Shown here: positions 23,620 to 35,216 of the stretch, one piece after another
Position numbering within the stretch: position 1 is the first letter of the stretch
How the letters are laid out: the number at the start of each line of letters is the position of its first letter
Assembly: GCA_039720395.1 (NCBI GenBank)
Contig: CM077824.1
Span: forward strand, 21,848,013 to 21,912,012
Source: Liquidambar formosana
Taxonomy: Eukaryota > Streptophyta > Magnoliopsida > Saxifragales > Altingiaceae
Direction: 5' to 3'
DNA length: 64,000 bases
Translations under genes and position numbers: made by a program
Notes under the pieces: model-generated
What the model was told of the DNA's origin: nothing
Seen by the model: the letters and a program-made list of their open reading frames with translations, nothing else
The model's database searches: none

Positions 23620-24060
23620 GTGGTCGATGGGGTAGTGGAGTTGAGCTAATATTCCTTTTCTAGCAAGGAAATCTTAAAGTGCCTTTTATGGAATTGGATA
23701 TTGTTGAGCTTTGTATAGCTCGCTAGTGCTTAGAACAACTGATGAATTCTTCTCCTTTGAAGTTGATATTTACGACCTGTTTAATGATTTTCGTTCTATT
23801 ACTGTTCATGGTATGAAGGAAAGATGATAGTTCAGGCTTGGTCAGGCTCTAAGTAAACAAATTGTGGGTTAGTAACGGCTTCTCTGGGTGGCTTACTTTT
23901 TGTTAAGTTGCAGTGCTGTTATTCTATCTACATGCAAATATTATACAAATTAGTATTCTCTAGACTTATTTCTAAAAGAGGGAAAATATAGATTTTGCTG
24001 CTATAATATTTTGTTCTAGCTCTCATTTTGCCATGTGAAATATATATATATATACAAAAT
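23620..24060. other. Intergenic sequence before the viral insert
   Basis: AT-rich with no supported gene; ends in a (TA)n run at 24040-24054 that abuts the first viral coding sequence. TA runs are common junctions of pararetrovirus integrations. Confidence 0.4.
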
Positions 24061-24061
24061 T

Positions 24062-26492
24062 TATGAAGGCAATAGGTTCTTAACCAGTTTTAAGGTAAGA
24101 ACTGATGAAGAGACAATTGTAATGGATGGAGAATATAAAACTATATTACTCCTCAAAGAAAAGACAATAGAAAAATATCTTCAAGACAAATATAAATTTC
24201 TACATGTTGGATTAGTACAAATTTGTGCTAAACCCTTGGGAAGAGATGGGCTTAATATGTCTCTATTCATGGCACTTACAGACTGTAGGTTCAAAAATTT
24301 TGAAAAAACAATGTTAGGAGGAGTCCAATCCGGTCTCCATGCTGGACCAGCATATTTTAATTGTTATCCAGACTTCACTATTAGTCTGACTGACCAAAAT
24401 ATATTGGATGCATTAACATTAAATGTCAAAATACATAATTCTGAGATGAAAACAGGCTCCCAGCCTCTTGCTATCATCTATAGAACGCGATATAGGGTGT
24501 ATTCTACACTTGTAAATACTCCTATTGTAAAAAGACAAAGTGAAAAGGGCAAAATAGTATTGTTACAAAGTAATCTAAAAGACCATGAAAATGCAATAAT
24601 ACCAAAAACCTTAGGATGGTCTGAATTGGTCTTTCCAGAAGAATGGAAACTCCCAGATGCTATTGAGGTTACGAACTCAGAACCGCCACAACAAACTAAG
24701 CAAACTACTAAAATTAAACAATTAGTAGAATATGCTGATGGAAGTGGAGGGATTAGGTTTAATAGTCCATTTACCCAGTCTTTTAGACTACCTAATACTA
24801 AGCCAATAATAACTGAAATTCCAGATTCTTCTCGAGCATCTTGCTCATCTGTACTTGTAAGAATCTTCAGACAAAATTCGTTACATTCAAGCTCTGAAAT
24901 TCCAGATCTTGAACCCATAATCCCTTCAGCACCTCCTCAAGTTCATCCGAACTTACAAGGAGTTCACAATAGTAATATTTCATATCCATACTATGAAACT
25001 GCAACAAATCAACAGGAAGATAATTCTGAGGAAGAATATCAGAATATGTCACCAACAAAAACTGAAATGGAAATACTCCCAGGCATAATGATGCTTAGTA
25101 TACCCTTTGTCATGGACAAAGACTTACTAAGACAAGAATTTATGCTTGAAAAGAATAAGGCAAAAAGAAGGCAATTTTTTGACAATCATAATCAGGAACA
25201 ACAAAACCAAATACGAACACAGTGGTATACGTATATGGAGCGAAACAAATTTCACATATACTTTTTTGAATGGTTTGAAAAAGTATATGCTGAAGAAAAA
25301 CAAATAAATGTAACAGGCAAAAATGCTACTACTTGGCAACTAACTCCAAGCAATCAATTAACAGAATCTATACATCCACCTTTGGAGCAAATTAAAATAC
25401 CATATTATAAGGTAAGTATAACTGCTGCACCTTATAAAGTCAAAGCAGATGAAGAAACTCAGCCAACGGGAAAAGATATTAAAAATATCTTTAAACAAAA
25501 CAATTATACAAATCAACATATTAAGACAATAGCAGATCAGTTGACCAGAGTGGAAAATATGGTTCAACAGGAAACAATTCTGCCTAAGCAACAGGATGAA
25601 AAGCCACTTTTCATTCCACATGAAATTCCAAAAAAATACGTTAAGCAACTTGCTAAAGGACAATTGCATTCAGAAATTCAAGAAAGAATTAAACTTCTTG
25701 ATGATGCAATAGGCAAGACTGTGGTACAAGATACTCCACAGAAATCCCAACCAACTACTAGCAAAACAATTACTGTAATAACGCAAAACCATAATATCAT
25801 AGATTCTGAAACAGAAGCTGATGATATTATACAACAGTTCAAGCAACAAGAAAATACAGCAGTAAACACAATAAGACATACCCAACCAATAAGAAACATT
25901 TATCAGAATCCCTCTTTCCCCGATATGAAAATTGAAGAAAGAGGACAATACCATCAAGCTTCTTATCATGGAGGTACAATCTATGAATGGAATATAGATG
26001 AATTGACGCAATATCAGATCATGAACTTACTACATCAAATGACAATGGTAAGTTAAGCATACCAAGCAAAGGATTCTGAAGTAACTGATCACGCCATAGC
26101 TCATTCCTTAGTTGCTGGGTTTACCGGACAACTGAAAGGATGGTGGGATCATACTTTAACACATGCAAGTAAACAAGCAATTCTTTATGCAATTAAAATT
26201 GACCAAGAAGGCAATATAATTAAAACAGAAGAAGGAGAAGAGATAGAAGATGTTGTGGCAACTTTACTCTTCACAATCTCCAAACATTTTGTTGGAGATC
26301 CTTCTAAATTAAAAGATACTACTGCAGAAATATTGGCAAATCTCAGATGTAAAAGGTTAGGGGATTTTAAATGGTATAAAGATGCCTTCCTAATGAGGGT
26401 CTTCTTAAGGCCAGACAATAACCAACCATTTTGGAAAGAAAAGTTTATATCTGGTTTACCAATATTGTTTGTAGAAACCATTAGGACAAAAC
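24062..26492 (+). pseudogene. Pararetrovirus ORF1 part 1: movement protein and coat protein N-part
   Basis: An open frame to 26056 covers a caulimovirid movement protein (30K superfamily) in roughly the first 200 residues, recognisable by GVQSGLHAGPAYFNCYPDF near 24320-24375. A Ser/Pro/Gln-rich linker and a Glu/Lys/Gln-rich region follow. A stop (TAA) lies at 26054-26056. The same frame is open again to the LTR insertion and has coat-protein text such as FWKEKFISGLP near 26431. The 5' part of the movement protein is missing; the first in-frame ATG is at 24122, inside the domain. Movement proteins mediate cell-to-cell passage through plasmodesmata; this copy is truncated and interrupted. Confidence 0.85.
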
Positions 26493-27812
26493 TGTTATCC
26501 CAAGTGTAAAACCCTAGAGGGGGGGTGAATAGGGTTTATAGCCAATTAAAAATAATTATGGCAAACTAAAAATCAGATTATTGCAACCAATAGAAAATGT
26601 AACAACAAGCAATAATAAGAGAGAGTTAGAGAATGCAAACACAAGATATTAACGAGGTTCGGCCTTCCCGCCTACGTCCTCGCCTCAAGAACGCCGCTTG
26701 AGGATTCCACAATCCACTATGACAATCTCCTTCAAGGGTGGAGATCAAACCTTTTACAAAGAGAAACTCTCTTCAAGACAAATCTCCCTTGTCTCACTTG
26801 GGTTCACACAACCCTTACAACACTTGAATTTGAAGTTGGTTTGTTGTAAATAATCACTCTTGCAGTAAATACAACTCTTGAAAGCTCAACAAACTTGTAA
26901 TAATTGCTCAATTGAATGCTCTTTAAGATTTAGGGCTAGAAAGCTCTTTTTCAAAGGATGGAATTGATTGCTCTTGTATGGATACACATAAATGAGTTTG
27001 AAAGCTTGTATTTATACCCCTTTGGCCTAAAATGGCCGTTGCAAGCATTAAATGCCGGGAAAGAGCCGTTTGGTGGCAATTAATGCTTCATTGGGCTTTC
27101 AAAAAACTAGCCGTTATAGCCGATTCGAGTGGTATAGTCGACTATAAGGTTTCATGTAGTCGACTACAAATATCAGTAGCCATTTTTGGGCATTTTTCCT
27201 TGATTTAGTCGACTATATAGGATCATATAGTCAACTACATATATCAGTAGCCTATATGGGGCTAAATCACATGATGTAGTCGACTACATCACATGATGTA
27301 GTCGACTAAACCTTGTTTTTCCAAAGTTTAGCCTTCTTTTTATGAAAATTCATCACTTGATCCACTATGCATCAACTTAGGCCTCTTATGAATGATAAAT
27401 TTAGTTTAATTGAGGGTCCTAAAGTCCTTCTAGGTCAATAGAGCAAAGTCATGAGCAATTATGTACATGTTGGAACCTAAAACCTCACTTATAGCCTAAA
27501 TGAGTTTCATTGATGATGATTGCATGGCTTGAGGTGCTTGTAAGTCCATTGCTAGCTTTTTATGCTCTTAATGCATCATGCTTGAGTTTCCTTGACGCTT
27601 TGGACACGAGCCTTGAGTTCTATGACTTGGTTGAGCTATTGAGTGCATGTGCTTAAGTCATTTGATCCTTAAGCTTGTGTTTGAAACAATTTGATCTTGA
27701 TTACCTAGCTTTGATCATGTTCTTGACATTTAAACCATTAGAACTAACATCGATCTTTTGTTATCATCAAAATCTCGGATATGCCCTTGGTTGAAAACCT
27801 TTAGGTCTAACA
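26493..27812 (-). mobile_element. Solo LTR (family C) inserted in the viral coat-protein region
   Basis: On the minus strand it starts TGTTAGACCTAAAGG at 27812 and ends GGGATAACA at 26493, giving 1320 bp with TG...CA ends. It is flanked by the 5-bp duplication AAAAC at 26488-26492 and 27813-27817. Coat-protein reading continues on both sides. It carries no internal domain. It is an inverted homologue of 22202-23552, about 3 kb away. The insertion postdates the viral integration. Confidence 0.95.
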
Positions 27813-30800
27813 AAAACTCAAAGATCAAAACAATGGGGTCATTCCTTGGGAACAATTAACATATGGAGATTTAATTAGTACAATTCATCAGGCTAGAATA
27901 GCCCAATGTACTCAATTCAAACTCCAACAGCAAATGAAAAAAGAAAAAATCCGAAACAAACAAGAGTTTGGTTCGTTTTGTGAACAGTTCGGGTTTACTT
28001 CTATTAAGACCAATCTTAAAAGCACCACAAATCTTCTAAGAAATATCATCATAGGAGATATAGTAGAAGAAAATCACAGAACAAACCATCTGATAATCAA
28101 ATATTATCAGCCGGCAACTTCTAGACAACAAAAAGATCATAACAGGCTAAACCCTAAAAAACAGCATAGGAAAAAATATAGTAATAATAGGCAACAAGAC
28201 ATTGTTTGTCATAAATGTGGCAAAAAGGGCCATTATAAAGCCCAATGTGGAGTAAAACAAACTATTAATGAATTGCAAATAGACACTAACCTATCTCAAG
28301 AGGAGATAAAAGCAATAATTATAAATGCAATATATAATTCTGACTCTGGATATGAATCTTATTCAGAATCGGAAGAAGAAAGACAAATTGATGAAATTAA
28401 TCAACAAACAACAACATCAGATTCTTCTTCTGAATCTGAACAGCAATGTCAACAAAATTGTAGCCAACAATGTTGTAATATGATTAAAAGAAATATCAAT
28501 CATGAACAACAAACTGTCTTATTGGGCATCATTGATAAAATGACTGATCCAATTTTAAAAAGAGAATATTTGCAAACTCTTCAACAAATAGTTAGCCAAC
28601 CACAACAGAAACCTAAAAGGATTTATAATCTGCAAGAAATTTTTGAAGAAAAATATAAGCAACAACAAACAGAAGAAATATCTGTTCAAGACCTAAGACA
28701 AGAAGTCAAACAGGTAAAAACTGAACTAAAGGAATTAAGACAACACACGAATTTGCAAAACCTAAGCATAAGTGCTTTACAGCAACAAATTTGTCAGTTA
28801 GAACAGCAACAAGCTTCCACAAGTAATGGTAAGCAAATTATCATTCAAGGGGCTGAAAATGAAGAAGATAAAGTCACTAAAGAAAAGGATAACCTTGGTG
28901 AAGAAGTTTTTGTCCAACTTATTAAGCAAATAACATATCAAAAATGGAATACTACCATAAAAATTATGGTCCAAAACCCACAAGACAAAAATGACCAATG
29001 TATATATTTTATAACTGCATTAATTGATACAGGTGCAGATATGAATTGTATACAAGAAGGGTTAATTCCTTCAAAATACAATCAAAAGACAAAAGAAGAG
29101 TTAAGCTCAGCCAGTGGAGCTAAACTTAACATACAATACAAATTAGATAAAGTTCATATATGTAATGATGGAACTTGTGTTGAATCAACATTTATCCTTG
29201 TTAAAAATTTGAGTAGAGAAGTAATATTAGGTACACCCTTTATTACTCTTATTCAACCTTTTAGCGTTGGTACAACAGGAATTACATCTTACATAAAAGA
29301 CAAAATAACGAAATTTGAATTTCTTAACCCACCCTCGGTTAGGGATGTCAATATTTTAAAAGATAAATTGGTTTATCCAGAAGAAAAACAAATCAATTTA
29401 ATAACAAATATGACAAAACATTTGAATTATCTTAAACAAGAAATTCAGTATAAACAAACTGAGCAACAATTGCATGATTGGAAACTTCAATCTACAATAC
29501 AACAATTTGAAGACAAATTAAAGAAGACAATTTGTTCTGATAATCCTCATACTTTTTGGCATAGAAACAAATATATTGTTAATTTGCCATATGAGAAAGA
29601 TTTTTAGGAAAGCCAGATTCCTACAAAAGCAAGGCCTATTCAAATGAATCAGGAATTGCTTGAAACTTGCAAAAAAGAAATCAAAGAACTGCTCTCTAAA
29701 AATCTTATAAGAGAAAGCCGCTGGCCATGGAGTTGTGCAGCCTTTTATGTTTTTAAGGCAGCAGAAATTGAACGTGGTGTTCCACGATTAGTCATAAATT
29801 ATAAGCCTTTAAATGATGCTCTACAATGGATAAGGTATCCTCTGCCTAATAAGAAAGATTTATTAGGAAGGCTTAGCAAGGCAACAATATTCTCAAAATT
29901 TGACATGAAGTCAGGTTTTTGGCAAATATAAATAGGTGAAGAAGATAGGTATAAGACTGCTTTTAGAGTCCCTTTTGGCAATTACGAATGGAATGTAATG
30001 CCATTTGGTTTAAAGAATGCCCCTTCAGAATTCTAAAATATATTGAATGCAATATTTACGCAATACACTGAATTCACTATTGTATACATTGATGATGTAT
30101 TAGTGTTTTCAAAATCAATAGAGCAACATTGGAATCATCTTAACACATTCTTCCATCTAATCAAACAAAATGGTTTAGCCTTGAGTCCTACAAAGATTAA
30201 TCTTTTCCAAACAAAGATTAGATTTTTAGGACATCATATCTATCAGGGAACCATTGTCCCTATAGAAAGGTCAATCTAATTTGCAGAAAAATTTCCTGAT
30301 GAAATAAAAGACAAAAAACAGTTGCAAAGATTTTTAGGGTGTCTCAATTACATTGTAGACTTTGATCCTAACCTTAGTCAAGAATGTGCAATACTCAGGA
30401 GAAGACTTAGAAAAGATCCCCCGGCATGGACTCAGGAGTACACAAATACTGTCAAAAGGTTAAAACAGAAGGCTAGAACCCTTCCCTGTCTTAGCTTAGC
30501 AGACCCTTCAACATTTAAAATAGTCCAAACCGATGCATCAGATATAGGTTATGGTGGTATCCTTATGCAAAGGATGGGCAATACAGACAAAATTGTTAGA
30601 TTCACATCTGGCACTTGGAACACCGCACAGCAAAATATTCGACAATCAAAAAAGAAATATTATCTATAGTTTTGTGTATTTCAAAATTCCAAGATGATAT
30701 TTTAAACCAGAAGTTTCTACTAAGAGTAGACTGTCAAGCTGCAAAACCTGTTTTGAAAAAAGATGTTAAAAACATTGCATCAAAACATATTTTCGCTAGA

Positions 30801-31033
30801 TAGCAAGCAATACTTTCAGTTTTTGATTTTGATATAGAATATATTAAAGGAGAAAACAATTGTGTCCCTGATTTCCTCTCTCGTGAGTTCTTACAGGGTC
30901 ATATATCCAAAGAACAGGGCAATTCTTCAGAATGCACAGACAAAACAAAGCCAAATCCAAAGCCCCTCAAGGGCAACCAATCAAACAAAATAACCAGGCA
31001 ACAGGGTCATCTACCCAGCAAAAATCCATGACA
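27813..31033 (+). pseudogene. Pararetrovirus ORF1 part 2: coat protein C-part, protease, RT, RNase H
   Basis: An open frame runs from the LTR edge to 29607. It holds the coat-protein end, a CCHC knuckle (CHKCGKKGHYKAQC, 28207-28248), acidic and Gln-rich linkers, and an aspartic protease motif LIDTGADMNC near 29020. RT follows with KPLNDAL near 29810 and YIDD at about 30076; RNase H begins near 30530 (TDASDIGYGG). Stops interrupt at 29605, 29929, 30034 and 30277, the frame shifts near 30640-30660, and another stop is at 30801. The C-terminus overlaps the start of ORF2. Reverse transcription and polyprotein cutting are the known roles. As it stands it is non-functional. Confidence 0.9.
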
Positions 31034-32298
31034 AAGAAAAAATGGTTTGAAGATCTTCAAGAAGAAGAAGAACTGCTTGACCAATACAAGCAACAGCAAT
31101 TAACATAACAGCAACAGCAACAACTCAGCTTCCAGCGAGTGTCCCCAATAAATAAGTCACAAACTTATTCATTGGCAGCTTCCAGTATTAGGAGTAGTGG
31201 CAAACAAATTGCAACTTCTAAAACTGACGAGCCATTAAGAGCATTTTCCGCTCCCTCTTTGCAACTTCTTTTAAAAAATAAAAGCAGTAATTTTCGCAAA
31301 AATCATAGCCCATATTTTGCAAAACCCTCTTCTTTGGACATTATGGTTCTAGAAAGGGAATTTTCTCAAACAGATGTTTCGGACATTTTAGAATCCTACT
31401 TTCCTCCAGGATTCCATCATAAGACAAATGATTTTCGCAAAGACGAGGCATGGTATCCATATGTTTTGGAAAAAGGAACAAAATCAGCAATTTTCAAACA
31501 TAACAGGCAAGAAAATGATCCATCAGACATTTTCCATTCCACCTACAACATTCTGAGAATCCTTAGTCCTTCTGACTGGGGTCAACCTCTTTACCAACTC
31601 AGAAAACTTCCAGGCAATATTCTGCCTAATCTCTATAATTACTTTGATTATGAGAAGGCATGGCAAAACACTTTCTTTGTTCAAAATAAGATCAACCGTC
31701 ATTCATGGATGATCTACTTTGATAAAAAATTTGATATTGAGACAATCCCTTTATGGTTTCTTAATTGGTGGTATTAATTTGGCCCCATCCAAGAAATCCT
31801 TCCAGAGCAACCCGTCAATATTAGTAAGTCATATACTTACTATGAGCAACAAATCCAGCCAAAACCTCATTTGCAAATCTTCCCAAAGCTTTTTCTATTC
31901 TATGCAAATTTTGGTTTAGCATGGATTATGTTTTGGAGATATGATTATACAGGTACACAGCAAATCCCTTGCCTAGGGAGAACCTTCCATGTAAAATGGT
32001 GGGACAATGCAAAAACGGAACACATTACCCCTGAGGCTATTCAGAAATGGTTCCAAAAACATCCGGCAATTCAGTCCACAATTGGAGATTCATCCAAAGC
32101 TCTCCTGTTAAAGAATCAACTAATGACAAATTGGCTGCTGCTCCTCCTAATAGCAAAGAATTAAAAGCATATCTCCAGGAGGCTCTTTCATCTCTAAAAG
32201 AAGAAGAGGATGAACAGGGATCCTGTGCTTCAGTCAATTTAGGAGATGACAATGAAGATGATTGCTTTGGGATTCTCCCTCCCATTCCTCATCATTAA
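30932..32298 (+). pseudogene. Pararetrovirus ORF2, function unknown
   Basis: The likely start is the ATG at 30932, overlapping the end of ORF1 in another frame. Its N-part is Lys/Gln-rich. Stops lie at 31106 and 31775. The main conserved block, 31139-31777, includes SSLDIMVLEREFSQTDV and PSDWGQPLY, and resembles the second ORF found with endogenous florendoviruses and related plant database proteins. The frame is open again to about 32090, then the C-terminal acidic tail (EALSSLKEEEDEQG) continues in another frame to the stop at 32296. No biochemical role is known to me. Aromatic-rich text near 31740-31940 is notable. Confidence 0.65.
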
Positions 32299-32423
32299 GC
32301 AAAAGCCAAATGGGGCTTTAGATCACCGACATAATCTTTGGCCATACTACCTCTTCTCAACAAAAGCTATCAGGCGTGCGAATCTACATCATTATTGTAC
32401 TTCCCGCCAGAGCATCATCCTTT

Positions 32424-32672
32424 CACATGGCAACAGTAACACCACTCAGCCAAAGCAACAACAGCATCCTCACATGGATACAGTAAAAGGTAACAGATAG
32501 CAATAACCCCTTCACATGGCAATAGTAACGCCACTCAAAGCAACAGACAAGTACCCTTTCATGGCAACAGTAATGCCACTCAGCAACAGACAAGTACCCT
32601 TTTATGGCAACAATAACGCCACTCAGCCACAGACAAGTACCCTTCACATGGCAACAGTAACGCCACTCAGCA
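32424..32672 (+). repeat. Direct repeats CATGGCAACAGTAACGCCACTCA upstream of viral promoter
   Basis: About five copies of a 23-bp motif around ATGGCAACAGTAACGCCAC start near 32427, 32515, 32561, 32605 and 32648. The last four are spaced 43-46 bp apart, with ACAGACAAGTACCCTT between them. Position just upstream of the TATA box suggests transcriptional enhancer repeats of the pregenomic RNA promoter. Minor base differences show they are old. Confidence 0.8.
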
Positions 32673-32729
32673 AAAGCAGCAGAACCCTTTCACGTGATTG
32701 AATAATGCTGCTCAGCAATATGACAAAGG

Positions 32730-32830
32730 AGGCAGGGCTAGGCTTCATGATTAGGTCTAGGAATCCTTTCTCCTATATAAGAGAAGGAAGACCATTGTAA
32801 TCGGGGACTGGAATTGATTAATTTTCTTTC
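32730..32830 (+). promoter_or_regulatory. Probable pregenomic RNA promoter of the pararetrovirus
   Basis: CTATATAAGAGAAGG at about 32773 is a strong plant TATA box. The text after it, GACCATTGTAATCGGGG, is a plausible start region, followed by a CT-rich leader. The repeat array upstream supports an enhancer role. AATAAAAGC near 32948 could be the polyadenylation signal of a terminally redundant transcript. Confidence 0.6.
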
Positions 32831-32937
32831 TCTCCTGAAAATATCAACTGTAATACTTCTCTCTCCATCCACTTTTGTAATACCTCCATCTTCACCTCAA
32901 CTGCAAGTCTCCGCAATTGTATCTCTGCAATATTTGT

Positions 32938-33230
32938 AAGTTTTTATAATAAAAGCTTACTTTTATCATTTCATTTTGCAATAGTTTTAAATTATCTATT
33001 ATATATTTTATTCATCATTATTATTCATCATCTCATTCCTGGGTGTTATTGATATTTTAAATTATCTATTATATATATATATATATATATATATAATAGA
33101 TAATTTAAAATATCAATAACACCCAGGAATGAGATGATGAATAATAATGATGAATAAAATATATAATAGATAATTTAAAACTATTGCAAAATGAAATGAT
33201 AAAAGTAAGCTTTTATTATAAAAACTTACA
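32938..33230. repeat. Fold-back: viral terminal sequence and its inverted copy around (TA)n
   Basis: The left arm (about 32938-33068, from AAGTTTTTATAATAAAAGC to AATTATCTATTATATA) is repeated as its reverse complement at 33094-33226, around a (TA)n core at 33068-33095. The arms include the phrase AACACCCAGGAATGAGATGA. Matching is near perfect by eye over about 130 bases. Confidence 0.9.
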
Positions 33231-33706
33231 AATATATATATATATATAGGATGATGATCAGGAGTGGGTTATATATATATATAATAGATAATTTAAAATA
33301 TCAATAACACCCAGGAATGAGATGATGAATAATAATGATGAATAAAATATATAATAGATAATTTAAAACTATTGCAAAATGAAATGATAAAAGTAAGCTT
33401 TTATTATAAAAACTTACAAATATATATATATATATAGGATGATGATCAGGAGTGGGTTAATTTTTTTAAGTGGGTTTCACATTTTCTATATATATATATA
33501 TAATAGATAATTTAAAATATCAATAACACCCAGGAATGAGATGATGAATAATAATGATGAATAAAATATATAATAGATAATTTAAAACTATTGCAAAATG
33601 AAATGATAAAAGTAAGCTTTTATTATAAAAACTTACAAATATATATATATATATAGGATGATGATCAGGAGTGGGTTAATTTTTTTAAGTGGGTTTCACA
33701 TTTTCA
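33094..33706. repeat. Three tandem copies of the inverted arm
   Basis: Units begin TAATAGATAATTTAAAATATC at 33094, 33282 and 33501. Each ends with (TA)n and GGATGATGATCAGGAGTGGG. Steps are 188 and 219 bp. The difference is the tail TTAATTTTTTTAAGTGGGTTTCACATTTTC, present after units 2 and 3 but not after unit 1. Units look nearly identical, so the amplification is recent or an assembly artefact. Confidence 0.9.
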
Positions 33707-33848
33707 AGACAAGTTGAAAGTTTTGCAGTGGCCACATGTACAATTTTTTTTTTAAAATATAAAAATTGAATTCAACTACCCCAAATATATTAAAAAATTT
33801 TAAACTTTGCCTGGACTGTGGTCACCCTCTGTCTCCACATGGTTTTGC

Positions 33849-33882
<34 letters not shown>

Positions 33883-33884
<2 letters not shown>

Positions 33885-34111
33885 GGTAATGATCCTATCA
33901 GCGCGTGCTAATATAGGCTTATATCAGTATAGCTACAAACTTACAATTGACTGATTACAAACTTACAATTAATTGAGTACAAATGGACAATTATCTGACC
34001 CGCGGGTAATATTTGTAGTCAGTCGATTGTAAGCTTGTAATCAGCAATTGTAGGTTTGTAGCCGTATTGATATAAATCTATGTCAGTATGTGTTGATAGG
34101 ATCATTACCGT
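33883..34111. mobile_element. MITE with ~100-bp terminal inverted repeats, flanked by TA runs
   Basis: Starts ACGGTAATGATCCTATCA and ends TGATAGGATCATTACCGT, so the outer 18 bases are perfect inverted complements. Arms continue with about 80% match through AGCTACAAACTTACAATTG-like text to the centre near 34000. TATATA lies on both sides, which suits insertion at TA as in Tc1/mariner-type MITEs, though the TA flanks are long. There is no ORF. Confidence 0.85.
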
Positions 34112-35216
34112 ATATATATATAAACAATATTGGTGTAAGTCATGGGATAATTTAATACTAAAATCTGCAAACTACTTGAACTATAGGTTGGGTTTTAATT
34201 TGCTATGAACTTTTAATTGAGTCAATTGAATCCCCAATTCATGCTTTGACTTTAAATTGATGACATTGTTAACCATGGTTGTAAAAAGACACTATAGACC
34301 TTAATACTGGCGACATCGTTTTGCTCCAATTCTTCAGCACACCCAACTCTCAAAGAGAGAGGGTTGTAGGGAGAGAAAAAACTCTTCTACAACAGAAACT
34401 CATGGTGGCAGAGTTGTATAGAGAAAACTCATCTACAGGTAGAAGGTTTTGTCTCTTCTACTGATCTGTAATTAAAGCTTTGGAAAACCATAGTTATCGC
34501 TATAACCTTAGCTCAAATGAGGAACAAAAAGTGAAAAACAATTTAGCTACTTATAGAACTTTCACTATCAATTTGAGATCATAGAGCTACAGAATCCAGG
34601 TACCCGCGTTGAAAATATGAATATCAACCTCCAACATATTTGACATGAATAATGCTACTTTGTCTCACATTTTGCCCTATACTTTGCCCTACCAGTGTAT
34701 TTGGAAGGGTAAGGGTTGTAATCATATCAATGGGTTCCACAATCTTACCTTCCCAAATACACTAATAAGGCAAAGTGTAAAGCAAAAGTGTGGGGCTACC
34801 TAGCATTACTCATTTGCCATATCTTTAGGTCTCTGAGGAACGTGGGATGGGTCCTTTACATGGGCTGATCAACCATTTCTCTTCTCCTTACTCTGTTCTT
34901 CTGCCTTTTGAAACTAAAATGAAGGTTTATCCCACAAGTTACAGCAAATTCAGAAGGGGTGATTGTTTAGATGACGATTTTCCATGGCTAAATGATGAGG
35001 CCGAAGGGGCCCTCAGATGTACTTAGCCCCCCTCCCTCTTCCTCTTCCTCTTCTTCTTCCTCTTCCTCTACCCACGGCAGTTGCCGTTGGTGGAGTGAGT
35101 CTTGGTGCGGTATGCTCATTCTTGCTAGAAACAAATTTGGATCCATAATTTTCTTATCAATATATGAAGTACCCAAAGTTGAAATCCCTTAATTATATTT
35201 CAAAGATCCAGATGTA
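34112..35216. other. Intergenic sequence, no gene seen
   Basis: No domain-bearing ORF. A GAA/CTT repeat at 35036-35070 gives low-complexity Ser or Glu translations that are not genes. A short inverted pair around ACTTTGCC(C/T)TA near 34681 and its complement near 34770 may be a decayed MITE. Confidence 0.45.

Larger units (their letters stand above)
24060..32955 (+). mobile_element. Endogenous pararetrovirus (Caulimoviridae, florendovirus-like), decayed
   Basis: One strand carries, in order, a movement protein, coat protein with CCHC knuckle, aspartic protease, RT, RNase H, a second ORF, and a promoter with direct repeats. There are no LTRs and no integrase, as in Caulimoviridae. One long ORF1 followed by an ORF2 of unknown function is the layout known for endogenous florendoviruses. 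The copy begins inside the movement protein and is broken by several stops, a frameshift and an inserted solo LTR (26493-27812). It lies between a (TA)n run on the left and a (TA)n fold-back on the right. It cannot express a complete set of proteins. Genus is inferred from layout only. Confidence 0.85.

Noticed and set aside
26493..26506. Shared 14 bases beyond the family C LTR as a transduced flank or a processed retrocopy
   Set aside because: They are the true LTR end: TG/CA ends and the AAAAC duplication fit only if they are included.
34988..35192. Short ORFs with Glu or Ser runs
   Set aside because: They are produced by a (GAA)n/(CTT)n simple repeat.
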